Source: Dimorphilus gyrociliatus (taxonomy: Eukaryota; Annelida; Polychaeta; Dinophilidae). From it: a stretch of DNA of 64,000 nucleotides. The translations under genes and the position numbers were made by a program. The stretch spans positions 1,915,713 to 1,979,712 of the forward strand of contig CAJFCJ010000004.1 in NCBI GenBank assembly GCA_904063045.1. The letters are read 5' to 3'. Under the pieces are notes generated by a model that did no database searches, was not told the origin of the DNA, and was given only the letters and a program-made list of their open reading frames with translations. How positions within the stretch are numbered: the first letter of the stretch is position 1; each line of letters starts with the position of its first letter. This document shows positions 11,794-26,035 of the stretch, piece after piece.

Positions 11794-14700
11794 CTATAAG
11801 AGATAAAAATTACACTTAGTTATTTTGTCTTTCCCCCTCAAGCGTGCACCATCTTATTTATCAGTATTCTATGCGTTTGCTATGTTTTGAAGAACCTTGT
11901 TATAATCAGATTTATTATCTGGAGAATTACAAAGCGTGAAGCGGATCGGAAGAAAAATATAATATAAAGGAAACCGCATCTTTATTGCTGTTATTAATTA
12001 AGTTTCGATTTATCTAGACCCTAAACCATAAGAGTATTGGACAGTTATAGGTGTTTTCGTGATCTATATAATTTTTATCACAACGATTTTTTTCCTTTGC
12101 TTGTTGTAAGCTTTGCATATCAAGTTATATTCCTTTGAGAAACGCTTTGAGGACTTCGCTATTCTTCCATGCCATACAGCTTGTAACGTCATATACCTTC
12201 GACTTTGTATATTACGTAGTAATTTCCTGCGAAATTCTCTTACTATTATTATTATATTCTACATTCGGAAATGGTTCAGTTAATATTATAGATTTGTTGT
12301 TTACTATCCAAACAAAACGCCTTAAGAGTATTGCTATCAGCTATAATCTTCATTGAGGATACAGGCAATTGCCAAATCTTCTAGCAACAATTTACTTTCT
12401 ACAGACAATGTGTAAAGAGCATTATTTCCAAATAAAGTAATAAAGGAAAGAAAATAGAAAGATGAAGCGAAAATATAGTTTGAAACAAATTACTTGGTAT
12501 ATTTTTTGTCATGCGTATAAAACTTTACCTTTATTATTAAAGGATAAATGAGTTAAGAAAATTTCATTATTTAACTTATAATTTTTTAAAAAAATCCCAA
12601 ACGTCTAGAAACTATTTGGTCGGTCAAGATATCTTCATACTTCTAATGAAAAATAGATAAAGTATCTTATGCTGATTTAGCAAAAATGAGCTCAAAGGGA
12701 TAGAAAATGGAAAGGAGGGGAAAGATGTCATGATAAAACGAAACAGCTTGGTACACCTTAAATAAAACTTTGTTTTTGTAAAGAAGAAGCTACAATTTCA
12801 AACAATACGTAAAGAAAAAAGCTTTATCATCTGTATTAAATCGTAATGGTTAAGTAATAAATGGTTCTCAATTACATTTGATTAGTCTTGAAGAGACATG
12901 AAATTGTATAGGTAGATTTTGTTGCCATATATTAGCAAAGACTATGTTGTATACAATGCAAATCTAAAGGTACATATAGATACTACATATAGTATGGAAA
13001 TGACTTTCTATCCCATATATGGTGTACAATATGTACATCACCTAGAAGTAATAATTTCTACATACTGTATACACTGTATATATATCTACAGAATATATGC
13101 ATATATGATGAGAGGGGAGGTGTCGTACTCGTTTGCTAATTTAAAACTGCACTTGTTCGTTTGAATTAACGACCATACTTAAATATCATATGTTTAATGA
13201 CTAAAGAATGTTTTATACTGAAAAAACTATTAAGATGACTCACTTTAAGAAATAATTCTACTTTTTTTGGTCAATTTTTAATAGTTAAATTAGTTAAATT
13301 AATTTTTGATAACTTCAGGAAAAACCTCATTAACGGTGAATATCAGAAACCAGCACGAACAGATAAAGTGCATCAAAGAAAATAGGAACATGTTAGGCTT
13401 ACTTCCACTCTTCAGCGTTATTTATATATTCTCCATTTTATGATAACTAAAATAACATGAAAGGCAGCTCATTAAAAATTGTAACTTAAATCTTGAAAGA
13501 TTTAAGCTAAGAGAAAAAAAAACACAAGAGCTAAGAATTAATGTTTTGCCCCTCCAGACTTTCATCTACTACCAAACTCTTCTATCTGCTCTCCAGGGTC
13601 TCCAAAGACTAATTTACTAACTAACTTTTGCAAGCAACGTATAGAAACGTACGTAAAAGATACTGTTTCTTTTTTGTGCTTAGTCAATAATTTTTCTGGG
13701 AATCCTTTATCGGTTTCTTTCAAGACGAAATAAAGCTTACGTTGTGAAAGATTACAAAAATCAAAATAACGTGAAAAAATCGTGATTGTACAAAAGAATG
13801 ACACAATGTAGAATGTAAGTCGTGCGAAATGGATAAGGTGGAAGAGAGTAATCAATCATTTTTATCCACTAGTTACTAAGTAAAAGAGAATTGTATTAGG
13901 ACCTAAATGGTTGTGTCGTATGTTTTCCACTTCCTCAATAACTTGAACTACCCTTTTACATTCAGTCAATTGACATTTAGTATACCACCTTCTATGAACA
14001 ATACATAATACACATCTAGACTGTATAGTTTCTTGCAGCTAATAGGGCTGCAATTTAATTTTAAGTTTACGCTTAAGACATACTAAAGTTACTGTGAAGG
14101 GTCTAAGGAACAATGAAGGCACAATACAGATGATTCAGCGGTGTAAAAGAGGCGATTGCAGTTATTAACAATCGCTTTAGTAAGCTCTATTCATTTAAAG
14201 GTCTTGTCAAGAGGAAATGGTGTTTTTAAAAATACGTCGTATTCGTGCCTGCCAAGAAATATATATGAGCGATAGTTTTAATTTTAGGTCACTTGTACTG
14301 AATTTTCAAGGAAAGTCAATAAGTACACTGCAGAATTACAGTAGAGGAGAGCTTAATTTCCTCACGATCTTTTTTCATTCACAGAACGTGAGGAAGAAGA
14401 AAAATATCGATTTCAACTTTTCGTCAAACCATCTTAACTCTGGCACTTAATAGTATTTATAAGATCGACTACTTGTACTAAATTTTTGAGGGGGAAAAAT
14501 TTTTCTCTCCAAGGAATAGAACTCTAAACTTAACAGACTTTTGACATAATAAAGAAGGAATCAAAGAGATATTGGACAGCTTTGAACCATTTCTCAAAGT
14601 CTTTAGTTGTAATTTCATGCTTTTTTTACCCTTTTTTACCGACAATATCATAAATTAAGTCTGTGATCCTCCTTATATGTAAGGAAGAAACCTAAAAAGT

Positions 14701-17700
14701 TTAGAAACAAGTGACTACATAGCTTAATCTGTCTCTCTGTCTTTCAGACTCAATTTCGTCTCTTTCCTTTTCTTTATTTTCCAAGAGCAGCATTCTAGTC
14801 ATTAATTTAAATAAAAAGAGTAATTTTTTGTTCTTCTCTTCAGTCTAGTTTGGGGAAAAATTAGTCAAATTTTGCTACAGTAAGAGAAAACATATTCTAT
14901 CCAATTAATCTAATTTTAGGACTATTTTCTGTAGATTATTTGTCTTTTTTCCCCAATCATCTAAAATCCTTTTAAAAGATAAAATACTGCTTTTATCAAA
15001 TTGAGCAAAATAAAATACAATTTGCCCCGTATTTCTGACTAGAAAAATTCTGAATAATTTATAAGTCGATATGTTATGTTGCAGGAGGCTGCCTTCTCAC
15101 CATAAGCCTAAAAATGCCTGGAAGACGCTCTGTAATTTACGCTCGTTAATGATGTGCTAGAATGAAATATTTTTCCCCACTTCAATCAATTGTTAATACT
15201 GAGAAAAATGATTGATATCCTTACAGCTAAATTTCTTCAGTCTAAAACTTACGGCACAAAACTATTTATATTAGACTTTGAAGTATGGGCGTAAAAGAAA
15301 AGTATTTAGACGTCACGTTCCTATTTGACCGAGCTGCTCGTTTTTGGAGTTCATTATAAATTGGATAAAAGATTCTTTATCTCAACCACCAATTACAAAT
15401 AGGTGGGTGTAAAATATTCTTTGTTGTTGAAGAAACATACATAAATATAGGTAAACTAAACCAAGTTTGAAGGCAAACATCTGATAGAAAAAGGGTGAAT
15501 AAGAATATCAGACTCTCTATAACGAAATCTGACAAGGTTGGCTTATCAAAATGGCGAATTATGCGAGGACGTGACGTAGAATTTCATAAAGGATTCCCCG
15601 GAAGGGAAGTTTTTTCTTAGACCATCTAACAAGTGTACTTCAAATTTAACGACAGGGCGTTTGCAGAATTTAGAAAACAAAATAGGAAAACTGGAAAAAA
15701 TCATTCTACACCTAAAAGTGCAGTACAAATCGCCTTAACACGCTCCGTCAAATTTTGCTTAGTCTTGTTGTTATTGTTAGTCAAAAATATTACAGTATTC
15801 AAAGAGGACAAAAGAGAACCAGATTAGATGAAAGATATATAAACAGAATAGGAGCATAGGCAGAGGTAAGTGAAAGCTGTTTGATCGAGAGCGTATTCTC
15901 GGGCGCCTCGTAATTATGCAGGATGAAGAAATGAGCTGGTCTACTCTTATGTATTCATCCAATTAGGACGAATGTTTGCAGGACTATTCTTCAGGTTCTC
16001 TATGCATTTTCTTATTATTTTTAGTTGTCAAACCGTGCTTTACCTAAAGGAAATGAGGAGTGTAAAAATTTTTCATCAATAGACAAAACAAGCAGCAAAT
16101 ATGCAATTAACCTCTCCATTCCACAAACGGAAATTTCGATTGACAGCTACATAGAAAGTGTCTGGGCATGAAAAATTCTATATTTTGTAATGTTTAATAA
16201 AAAATTCAATGGCTTCTTTCGCTATACTGTTTGTTTATTAAACTACTCATAGCATTTACAGCAATTTAGATTACTAGAACAATTCTCACCACATCTGTGG
16301 CTGTCTTTCTTTCTACTTTTGTTTGGAAACCCATGCAATAAATGTACATAACTAAAGAGAATTCAAGCCAAAAATCTATTTGAGAATATTGGCAATTTTC
16401 TTATCTTATTTATTAATTATATCCGTCAATTTGGATAAAAATACATTGAAAATGTGTATAATCCAAGCTATTTCTAATCAAAGCCTGCCTTTGCTTATTA
16501 CAATATATCAATAAGAAGTGACACACTTAATAAAGTTTAGTTTGACCAATGAAGAATCATTTTTCTCACTTGACACATTTAAGACATTAGACCCTAAAAC
16601 TAAAACGATTAATAATAAATATTATACTGTAAAAGCACTTGCAAATTTAGGCCTTTAGTACTGCACTCATTGTAGCAATGCACTACAAAAACCCCTTTCT
16701 TTTTACCAAGGGTTTTCATCTCTTGTGACTTATCGAGTTATTTATAAATATGAGTGAACAGCCTAGTTTTAACATAAACAAAGAAACTATTAAATAACTG
16801 TAATTAAAAATTATACTGAATTCAGCAAACGACAACAGCCAACATCATTGCTAAAAGAGCCAGTAATTACGATTTATATATAACAAAGAAAAAACTAACC
16901 CCTTTTTAGAATGTCTATACAAAAACGTTTAAATGTTAATTAACTGTAGTCGATAGAAACGCATGGAAAAAAGTGATAAAAAAGACACAGAGCTTAATCC
17001 CTAAACTCGGAAAAAACTGGTGAGGATACGACAGACGGGAGAGAGCTCGTTAAAAGCGAGAAAATTTAAGTCCTTCCTCTTCTTATTTCTTGTCCTCAAC
17101 TCTTTCAAGTTTTTCATTGAAAATCAATGTATTGACTACCAAGGGTATTTGTTCTAACAGCGCTTTTAAATTAATAATCTTTAAGCTTATATTTGACTGC
17201 TTCAAATATTACGAAAAATAGATTTGTGTAAAAAGCAAACTACGTTTAGCACTGTTCATATAACAACTGCTTTATGAAAAGAAACGAGACTCTTTCAAAA
17301 CAAATGAACTATAAGCTATTGCTTATAGAATTTTTTTAAATTGAAGAGATTTTATAAAACAGACCTTCTCCGTATAAAAAAGCTCCCGAAGTGGAGAAAG
17401 AAGGCGAAGGAATTTTATCAGCCATTTTCTCATTCAATTAGTTAATCTTTAAGCGAATAATATAGATATAAGCATCCTTTAATATGATTGTAGTTCATCT
17501 TCGCTGTCGCTCGTTCAAGTGATTTGAGAAGAGACCTCTAAGCTTTAAAAGACGCAGACTGTGATGCCACCTGGAAGCTGAGTCGTCTCTCGTGCGCATC
17601 AATTACAGTTCTCGGTGAATTTAGTACATCACTATAAATGTGAAGGGTGCTTTTTTATCATTCGTAAATTAGCAATAGGGTTTATATTCTCACTTCCGCT

Positions 17701-17814
17701 TAAAAAAGATGATAATATTTATTTTTCTACCCTTTCTATCTTCTTTTTATGTATTCTCGAAATCAATATACTACTGGGCGGGAAAAAAATATATGTATGT
17801 AGCGTTAAAAGGGG

Positions 17815-17822
17815 CGCCATCT
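17815..17822 (-). promoter_or_regulatory. CTCF-like core AGATGGCG
   Basis: Reverse strand reads ACAGATGGCGCC within the gene-poor region. Binding is inferred from resemblance only. Confidence 0.25.
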
Positions 17823-18764
17823 GTAAATTCTATAGAATCGACAAAACTAAAAGATAAAAAAATTGCTTAACGATTTATTACGTTACGTTAATATTTTACT
17901 GTGAATATTAAACGAAGAGAAAGAGAGGAATAAATATTTTGTAATATGATATTCTTTTCTGAGTAGACTAGAAATAAAATAAGTTTTTCTTTGCCTAGTA
18001 AAACCCGTTTGCTTCATTAATACATTAATTTTTTTGGAATCAACAGAGTAGCCTTTGCTCTTTGTAAAGCAAATATCACTGATAAAGTTTCCTAGCTTTC
18101 GAATTCGTCTGCACGTTCCAATATTCGTCAATACAGCCGCGCAGAAAATGGATGTTATTTCTATTCCATTACTCCGTTGATTCTCTTTTTCTTACTTATA
18201 TATTGCATTTATTGTAATTTTTTCAAATAAATTTGTATTATATACTAGAGAATGTTTAAACAAAAAGGAGAAAATCTATTCAACTTCTCTAAGAACATTT
18301 CAAATATTTCTTGAACAAATTCGGAATATCGTAATTAGGTGAATGTAAATATTTGCTAGTAATTGTAAACATATCGGTATAATTTCAATATTTGACTATC
18401 TAATAATATCACTAGTACTTATATCATACTTAAGTATCATATTAATTATGTTTAAAGCGTCTTTCCTTGACGATTATTAGTAAATTCAGAAGGATTTATC
18501 GTTGAAATATTCGAACTGTATAGAGTGAAAGTGCCAAAACGAATAAAAAGAAACTCACCAAAATTTAACATTCTTTCGTAATGGAACAACTGCTTCAATG
18601 TTTAATTAAAAAACGTATAATAAGCCACGGAATTCTTTAATTTTTTTAAATATAGTTAGGTAATATTATATTAAACGCTGTTTTGATTGGTAGCTTCCGA
18701 GTTTATGAACGTATTCGTATGTCTGCCCGCGCTCTTTAGAAAAATAATCCGTTTGTCTACCTGT

Positions 18765-18772
18765 AGATGGCG
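18765..18772 (+). promoter_or_regulatory. CTCF-like core AGATGGCG
   Basis: Reads GTAGATGGCGTTGG, about 950 bp from the site at 17815 and in opposite orientation to it. Binding is inferred only. Confidence 0.25.
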
Positions 18773-19203
18773 TTGGCACATTTCTTTTAACGAAGATGCG
18801 CTACATTTTATAGGCCTAAGAAAATTAAATGAGTCTGTTTGCAAAATGAAACCAAAATTGGTATATATACTTAAGAGGGTCTTAACTTACAAATGTAAAT
18901 TTTTTTTCACAAATGGAGTCATTTTTCACCAATTCAGCTTTTGAAATTCTAGGAAAACCTGAATTTTAACAAATGTTAATGAGTATCATATTGGCAATAC
19001 CAAGAGACTTATATAACGTAAATAAGCTTCTTTAATAATTAATTTGTTAATCTTTATTTATTTATACTATTTACGAAGTTTATTAAAACCCTTTGATAAG
19101 GTTAATAAACTTCTACCAAATAGAATTAGTAAGTTTTTGGAGTACTTTTTCCATAAGTATCATATTAAATTCAAATTACATTGTGGTATATTTTAGAATA
19201 TTA

Positions 19204-19234
<31 letters not shown>

Positions 19235-20415
19235 CAACTGTAAAGAGATACTCTTGTATAAAGTTTAAAAAAAAAGTTCACTTATTATAAATAACAAATA
19301 AATAAATATCTACCAGTTTATTTTTATTTATAGTAAAATAAAATAGAAATCTACCTTCCCTTTTTATTTTAGACTTCATAAAAATATCTCTTATATATTA
19401 CCTACAAAAAATAAATGAAGAAAGGAAATGCTAATTAGTTAACTCTCTTCAACCGGCAATCTTAATTAGAATTTTATTCTACAAGTGCACTCTATTATGC
19501 TCATTAAATTTTTTCTCTTTTTTTTTTGGAGAATTACGTAACAACCCTAGTGTTGTTTGTAAAGGTTTTCTTTTTAATATTTAATCTAGATGAAAATATA
19601 CATGTTAAAGTTGTTCTTTTTCTAGTACATATCTCAAAATGTTTGAATAGTAAGCTTAAATTATTAATAGTGAAACCTGTTCCAATCAATTAGACAATTT
19701 GATTGAATTAATATACAAAATGTTTTTTTTTTATCATAAAGAGTGTATATTCTAAAAGAAAAAAAAATCTGCAATACAGCTGTACCATAACATAACATCT
19801 GTCTAGTATCATCTCAAGCGTGCCTTCAGTATCTTCATCAATTCTTTTAGTGCTTTTCCCGATAATTTTCTCATCTTTATTTGCCGATTATTGTTCGCGA
19901 AGTCTAGGTATTTTTGCTAGTTTCTACAGGTAGAAAAATAAAACGCCATTTTTTATTAATAATAAGGTATTTTATTATAGTCTATACTCTGTTATTTTTT
20001 CTTTCACTCAACATTCTAGTACAATATTTTAACTCTTTAAGGTAAAAGCTGTGGAAAGAGTTACTGAGGTTAAAAATACACTAAACGAAGCAAGAAATAG
20101 AAAGGCATTTTTCTTCTTATTTGAAAGGAAAAAAGATTACAAGACTCGGTTCACCAACTTTTCAAAAGTAAGTTTTCAAGACAAGAGAAAAGAGAGGTAA
20201 GCTGCTTGTCTTTTGCCTGAGCAAACATTTGCAAAAGCCAACCAATCAAGTTTCTAAATTAATCAGTCAATATAAATTAATTGATGACTAATTGAAAAGC
20301 GTCCGTGGTAAGACTAAAGTAGAATTATTGTAAATAAAGAAACTGATAACGATTTCTTGAAATGAAAAACTTGCAAACCTATTAAACTATGGCCAATCAG
20401 CTACTGACGTTCTAA

Positions 20416-20423
20416 TGACGTCA
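20416..20423 (+). promoter_or_regulatory. CRE palindrome TGACGTCA
   Basis: A perfect CREB/ATF consensus lies in a locally GC-richer block, about 400 bp upstream of the start codon of the four-TM gene, with a second TGACGT half-site 11 bp before it (20405-20410). It is a plausible promoter-proximal element. Confidence 0.4.
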
Positions 20424-20827
20424 CGCCTCAATTGACCTACGTGCTCAAAGTGGCGCGCTTTTGGCGTTGTCTAATTGTAGTTTGCCCTAGACGAACACAG
20501 ATGGTGGAAAGTTTTGCTTTACATTACGAATGTCCGATGCTTTACGGATAATTATAGGTCGTTAAAACAGTGATTAATTATCGGATTCTCTCTTCACGGT
20601 TAGCTTCAATCTCTTTTCTTGGCTTCCGGTAAAAAATAGATGTGTACGTAAGAGTACAAAAACTTCGATTTTCTTTAAACGTAACAAAGTACAAATAAGA
20701 GTGCAATTTAGAAAAAAATCTATATAAGTTATATTGATTATTCTTTAGAGGATGCTTTAAAAAATTACTATTATTTAATGCCCAACATATCTATATTATT
20801 CTGTTTTTACTTGTTTAGTTTTCAACG

Positions 20828-23160
20828 ATGAATACAAATTTTCAACTTAAGCATGAGAATCGAAGTCTTCGTAACTGTCTAGTTTCTTTACACGCTCTAC
20901 AAACTATTGTTGGTAAGTTAAATACTAAAATTTTGCCATTTGACTATTTTATGTATTTCTGGTTTTTTTTGCGTTTAAACTGCATTCAATTCCTACTAAA
21001 AACTGATCATTTACATATGTAGATTATATATGAATCATGTAACCTTTCTTAATTGACTATAAAAAAATAAAATGATACCATTACATTAGGCTATTTTTAA
21101 TTTATACTCTAGTTTTTAAAGGTTTCTCTATAAATGTTTTTTATGATGATAAACATAAATAAATTACAAAAAGGCTATCATCTTTATGAATGAATTGTTC
21201 TCTTCACCTTTATTTAGACGCCCACGGCTATTAAATTAAGTAAGATGCGTTATAAATTGATATTTATTGTTTATTTTACCATCTAATTTATTACTATGTA
21301 AATAGTTGACCAAATTGAAGTCATGTATAAGCGAATAGAAAAAGACAAACAGGCGACTTGCTATGCTTCTGAACTGACAGTAAATATAAATCATAGCCCA
21401 TTTTCTTGGCTTACAGAACAAAATAACTTTTCGCAGTTGACGTATGGTAGAAGAGAAAAAAAAAGTCAGGACGGGGGATGGGTAATGTTAAGGTGAAAAA
21501 GGTTAGGAGGAGAAGGACGAAGAGGAGAAAATTTTTACATTAAGGTCAATAGATTAATGGTAAAATAGAAAAAAAAACATATATTTTTTCCATTAAAGAT
21601 CACTGCTTAACTTAGATAAAAGATAAAAGTACAATACTCCTTTCGGGGTCAAAAACCATTTCGTTTAATCGTAAATATATCAAGAAGCTTTTTCATTTAT
21701 TCAATTGTATTCTTTTTGATTATTTAAAACGATTACTTAAAGATCTAATCAAATTCTTCTAACATAAGCAGAGAGTAAGGAAAATTCTATTAAGAAGGCG
21801 AATCTTTTGCGAATTTATGGCGCCTTTCACCTAAAAAGAATAAACGAAAAATATATAAATCACAGTGATTTATTCCTAAAAATGTTCTTGTATTTTTTCC
21901 CCCTAGGTTGCACTGTAACCGCTGTAGGAATTGCCTCGGAAATTTATCTAAAAGTAGTGGCCTACGAGAAGAGGGAAAATTTTCCTGCTTTGTGGTGGTT
22001 TGGAATTGCAGTAATTATTAATTTTGCTCCTGCTTCTGACGCTTTTAAATTTATTTTCTTATAAATTCCAAAAAGAAAAATAATAATAAAAAGTAAAAAG
22101 AATCGGCAATATACTTTACTTATTCTTTCATAATAAAAACAGATAATTGTATCCGGTATTTGTGGTTTACTAAGTGCATTAAAGGGAGCAAAGCTATGGG
22201 TAGAAACATATTAAAATAAATCACTAGCGAATGTTATTTGAAAAGAAACATTTTTTTCTTATGCAAACCAACAGATGAGGCTCTGGTTGTCAATAAGCTT
22301 CCTGGTTTTCGTCCTAGCCTATATTATTCTTGTTATGGTTAAAGCGTTGAAACCAGAAGAATTTGGGGTTACGACGCAAATTTATGGATTGTGCTCACAA
22401 GAAAATGATTCGTGTATCTGCAGGTGGTGAGTCTAAACGTTTAGATTAAGTTTTCCCTGCAACAAAGAGAAAAACCAGCACATTGTAGACGAATTCTTGC
22501 TCATTCCCTATACCCTTTTTAAAAGAAATTCTTCCATAGAAGCACTCACCATTTGAGTGATCATCTATTAGAATTTCCGTAATTGTATCCGTTAGTAGGT
22601 AATGTAACCTTAATCATTTGATATATCCCAAAAGAATTAGCATTTTTTGAGCAAGAAATAAAGAGAGAGAGAGCGAGCGAAAGAAAGATATGAAATTTTA
22701 TCTTCTTTTGTTTATCTTGATTGATGTTCTTTGATAATGACTCTACAGGTATGAAATCAGAAAACAAACCATTCTATCTTATTCAAAGTGTTCCGAAATA
22801 TGGAAAATAACTACAATTTATCTTGTTTGGATTTGTTTAATCATCTTATCCCTATCGGTTCAATCAGTATTAATTGTCACTACTGCGATAGCTGCATGTT
22901 GTTTGGAAAAATGCATGACGAAGGTTAGTGACTCGGGCAAAAATCTTATATAAGGAAGAGCTCGAGTATCTAATACGATTATTGGGGTTTGAAACAGTTT
23001 CATATTGTATCTATATTTTGTTACCGTACAGAATGCCAGACCGGATGTTGGCACAACTGCAGCTTTTGCTGATAGAACAGAATTTAATTCGGACGATGAT
23101 CGATTAACTGCCTTACCTTCTCAAATTCCTTCACAGTATTGTCTATTTAGTCAAGCTTAA
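20828..23160 (+). CDS. four-transmembrane (tetraspan) membrane protein, family unassigned
   Basis: A complete six-exon gene: 20828-20912, 21907-22010, 22143-22199, 22275-22426, 22749-22923 and 23032-23160. Every junction is GT-AG and phase-consistent, giving about 233 residues. Four hydrophobic segments are visible: around residues 18-45 (LHALQTIVGCTVTAVGIA), 55-80 (ALWWFGIAIIVSGICGLL), 84-104 (LSISFLVFVLAYIILVMV) and 155-182 (TIYLVWICLIILSLSVQSVL). The loop between segments 3 and 4 contains a Cys cluster (CSQENDSCIC plus a later Cys), suggesting extracellular disulfides, and the cytoplasmic tail is acidic and polar. The WW..GI...GI.GL pattern in segment 2 recalls MARVEL/MS4A/TMEM tetraspan families, but it lacks the CCG motif of true tetraspanins. 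Function unknown. Confidence 0.8.
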
Positions 23161-24282
23161 AGATGTCGTTTAGTTTGAAAACTTTTGTATATTTCGTTAT
23201 CAATTGTATTTCTTTTAAGAAGAATTTTTTTATTTCATTGAGGAAATATTTTCCTTTTTTTGTACGGATTGAAAACTATTTATATATTAAATTCAACGAA
23301 AAAAATTCCAAATCTGTATCCATAATCAAGATTTACTTACACAGGAAATAGCCTTTTAACCTAATTACTTTTTTTTATCCACAAAGGCCAAAGTTTGAAA
23401 TTTTAGTTTTAGATTCTTTATGCTTAGGATTGCATAATACTAATTGTTAATTAGAAATCAAATTATTTCGGGTAAATTGTAAAAAAGTTGTCTTTTATCG
23501 ATTTCCAACGAGAAAATAATTTGTGTCTGCTGACAATTGACTATCTAAAGATTGACAATATATGAAGGTAATAGAACCATGTGATAAAAACCTTTTTCTC
23601 TTTCCAAGGTCTTAATAAAAGAAAAAATATCGGATATGCTGTTTTTTATATATTCTATAATGTCTGATGATTTTTATCTGAAAGTGTCGATTTATGGAAA
23701 TAGAGAAATAAAGTTGTAATATTAAAAGAGTAACTTATAAATGTAATTAACAATTAAGTAAATATCTAGAATCTAAGGTAACTTTTCCACAAAAAGCATC
23801 GCTGCCAAAGCTTTTCAAAAGAATTCAATTAATCTCTCAACAAAACTAAAATTCCTTTTTGTACTCAATAGATTACCATGTTTACCTAATCCCTTCTTTT
23901 TACATTTCTTACATCCTTACTTAGAAATGGCAATGGAATATAAATCTTCAGTTCTATCTCCAGTTCGTTTAGTACTAAAGAATTGCATCTAGTCATTTAC
24001 GTTCCAGATATTATGGATAAATGGAGACGTATTTTAAGATCTTTCAATTTGCGTTTGGTTCTATTTTACCTATTTTATAAAGATATCATTAAAAATGAGA
24101 AAATTTACTGATTCTATTGATTTCATTGACAGTAGCTTTTTTACTAATAAAACAAGAGATAAAGAATATAGTAAACTCTGTGTTAGAGAGTTGGATAAAG
24201 AAAGAAAAAGAAACAGAAACGTAGAATAAAAGACAGAGAATTATATAAAAAGAAAAAGAGAAAAAGAGAAATATTGAAATTC

Positions 24283-24317
<35 letters not shown>

Positions 24318-26035
24318 GGACGCAAGGATAAAAAAAGAGAAAAGAAAAAAGGAGCAGAGGGAGAAAGAGAGAGAGGTAAATGAGACAGATAAATGAGAAA
24401 AGAGGAGAAAGTAATCTGTTTTATGAACAAATAAAATACCAAGGAATTTCTTCTTATTTAATTTACAAGACACTAGACCAGTCAACGCCAATAATCGTAC
24501 TTAAGAGAAATGAGAAGGATTGTCTTAAATAAGCTTCTTTATTTCATTTAAATTATCTTAAAATTCATTAAGTTGCTTAAATTCATTTAAAATGAGTTAA
24601 ATATTTTTCTTTCTTTGTTTTATAGAAAAAAAGATATGGAAATTTATGTTTTTTATGCTTAAGTAAGAGAATTAGATATGCTAAAGTAGTAGTGGAACTG
24701 TTTAATGTATAGAAAGAGATACCGTACTATAAATAGTCTATATGAAGATTCTTGGTAAAAGAAGTACTGAAAGGAAGAGTCAGAGTTTAGTAAAAAGAAC
24801 ATATACTTCTATTGTTGATCGGTCTAAAATCAATCTTTTATTGATTTTAAAGAAATATATATTTTATTAAAAAACAATACAATAAAAATGTAGGTGCGGT
24901 TGAAATAAATATGGACTATTATAGTTAGTTTAAACGATTATTTTCCCCAACTGTCACTAAAACAATAACAAATGCCATTCCCAGTTGTATTCGAAGCTTT
25001 GAAATACAAAGAAAGAGTTTTAGTTATGCTCTATATGCGAGTATTCGAGTGTTTGAGTGGTAGCATAGGAGCAGAAAGTAAAAAGATACAATATACTAAT
25101 ATAGGAGCTACTGTGTTGAAGAGTTAGGCGACGGAATAAAAAAATAGTACAGTAAGCTTTTCGTCTTTAACAATGTAATCAGAATTTATATTACGCAATT
25201 CTGTATAGATAACGACGTAAAAAATCTCTTAATTCTCCATAAGTAAATGAATTTTTTCATAATTACTTTTCATCCTAAAGAACGAGGTAATTTTTGTAGA
25301 ACAAGACCTTTGAAGAACACTTAAGTTTTCCCCATCTTTTGACAATAATTGCTACTCTTATATTTTTAGTTTTGTCACAAGATTCAACACAGCAACTCTT
25401 TCGCTGATAATTACCCTCAAAAAACATTTACTCGGGGGAGTACTTTTAAGACTTCCCTCGTGTTTATAAAAACGAGCAAATACTACTAGATCTGCTCTGT
25501 TCAGTGTTGATTCTTATTATCATATTCTATAGTATTATGTTAATAAAACTTTCATTTAGGAGAAAGAGAGAAAACGCTATATAATTTGGACATGATTATC
25601 TTTAAGGTTGAGAATTTCATCTATAAAATAGTTTAAACCAGTCAGTTTCTTTTTTCACCGATAATAAATTACAGAAGGTAATCGATAAAGTATTATGTTA
25701 TTCATTGCAATGGACCATGACTATATTTCTTTTCATTTCCATTGCTCATTCAAAATTAAAGACTATAAATTACAAATATCATTTATACCATCAAGATATA
25801 TACAAACTAAATATAGTAACGATTTAACCACTCGTAGTATTATGAAACGAAGAAGATGCATGAAATTAAAATTTATGGCTTTTCTAAAGTTAACAGAAAA
25901 CTTATTCTTTTTCAATCAAAATATGTAAGTTAATTATATAATAATTCCAGATTAGAATTTAATTTTGCATGGCTTTAAGTAAATCTCTCTTGAAAATTCC
26001 AAAAAAACTTCTTTAAAATGCCACTGTAACTTCAT
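23161..26035. other. 2.9 kb intergenic region
   Basis: No gene is seen. A purine-rich low-complexity stretch at 24180-24390 includes a (GA)n run, which creates long reverse-strand open frames of Ser/Leu/Phe that I regard as artefacts. The 3' UTR of the EGF gene on the minus strand lies at its right end. Confidence 0.5.
24284..24314. repeat. (GA)n microsatellite
   Basis: An uninterrupted GA dinucleotide run inside a wider purine-rich tract. Confidence 0.9.

Larger units (their letters stand above)
11794..20827. other. 9 kb gene-poor region
   Basis: I see no convincing exon chain. Open frames here (for example 13562-13855 minus, 17615-17857 plus) lack splice partners or family motifs. Notable contents are TA-rich palindromic tracts near 13010-13085, a (TA)n run near 19207-19234, a GC-richer island at 17500-17610, CTCF-like cores at 17815 and 18765, and a GC-richer CRE-bearing block at 20400-20480. 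The region could hold distal 5' exons or enhancers of flanking genes. Confidence 0.5.

Noticed and set aside
13562-13855. 97-codon minus-strand open frame
   Set aside because: Composition is protein-like near the end (GDPGEQIEEFG), but there are no domain motifs or phase-consistent neighbouring exons. It may be chance.
24089-24491. Long minus-strand open frames rich in Ser, Leu and Phe
   Set aside because: They translate a GA/purine-rich low-complexity tract; composition is explained by the repeat and no splice partner or family motif is seen.
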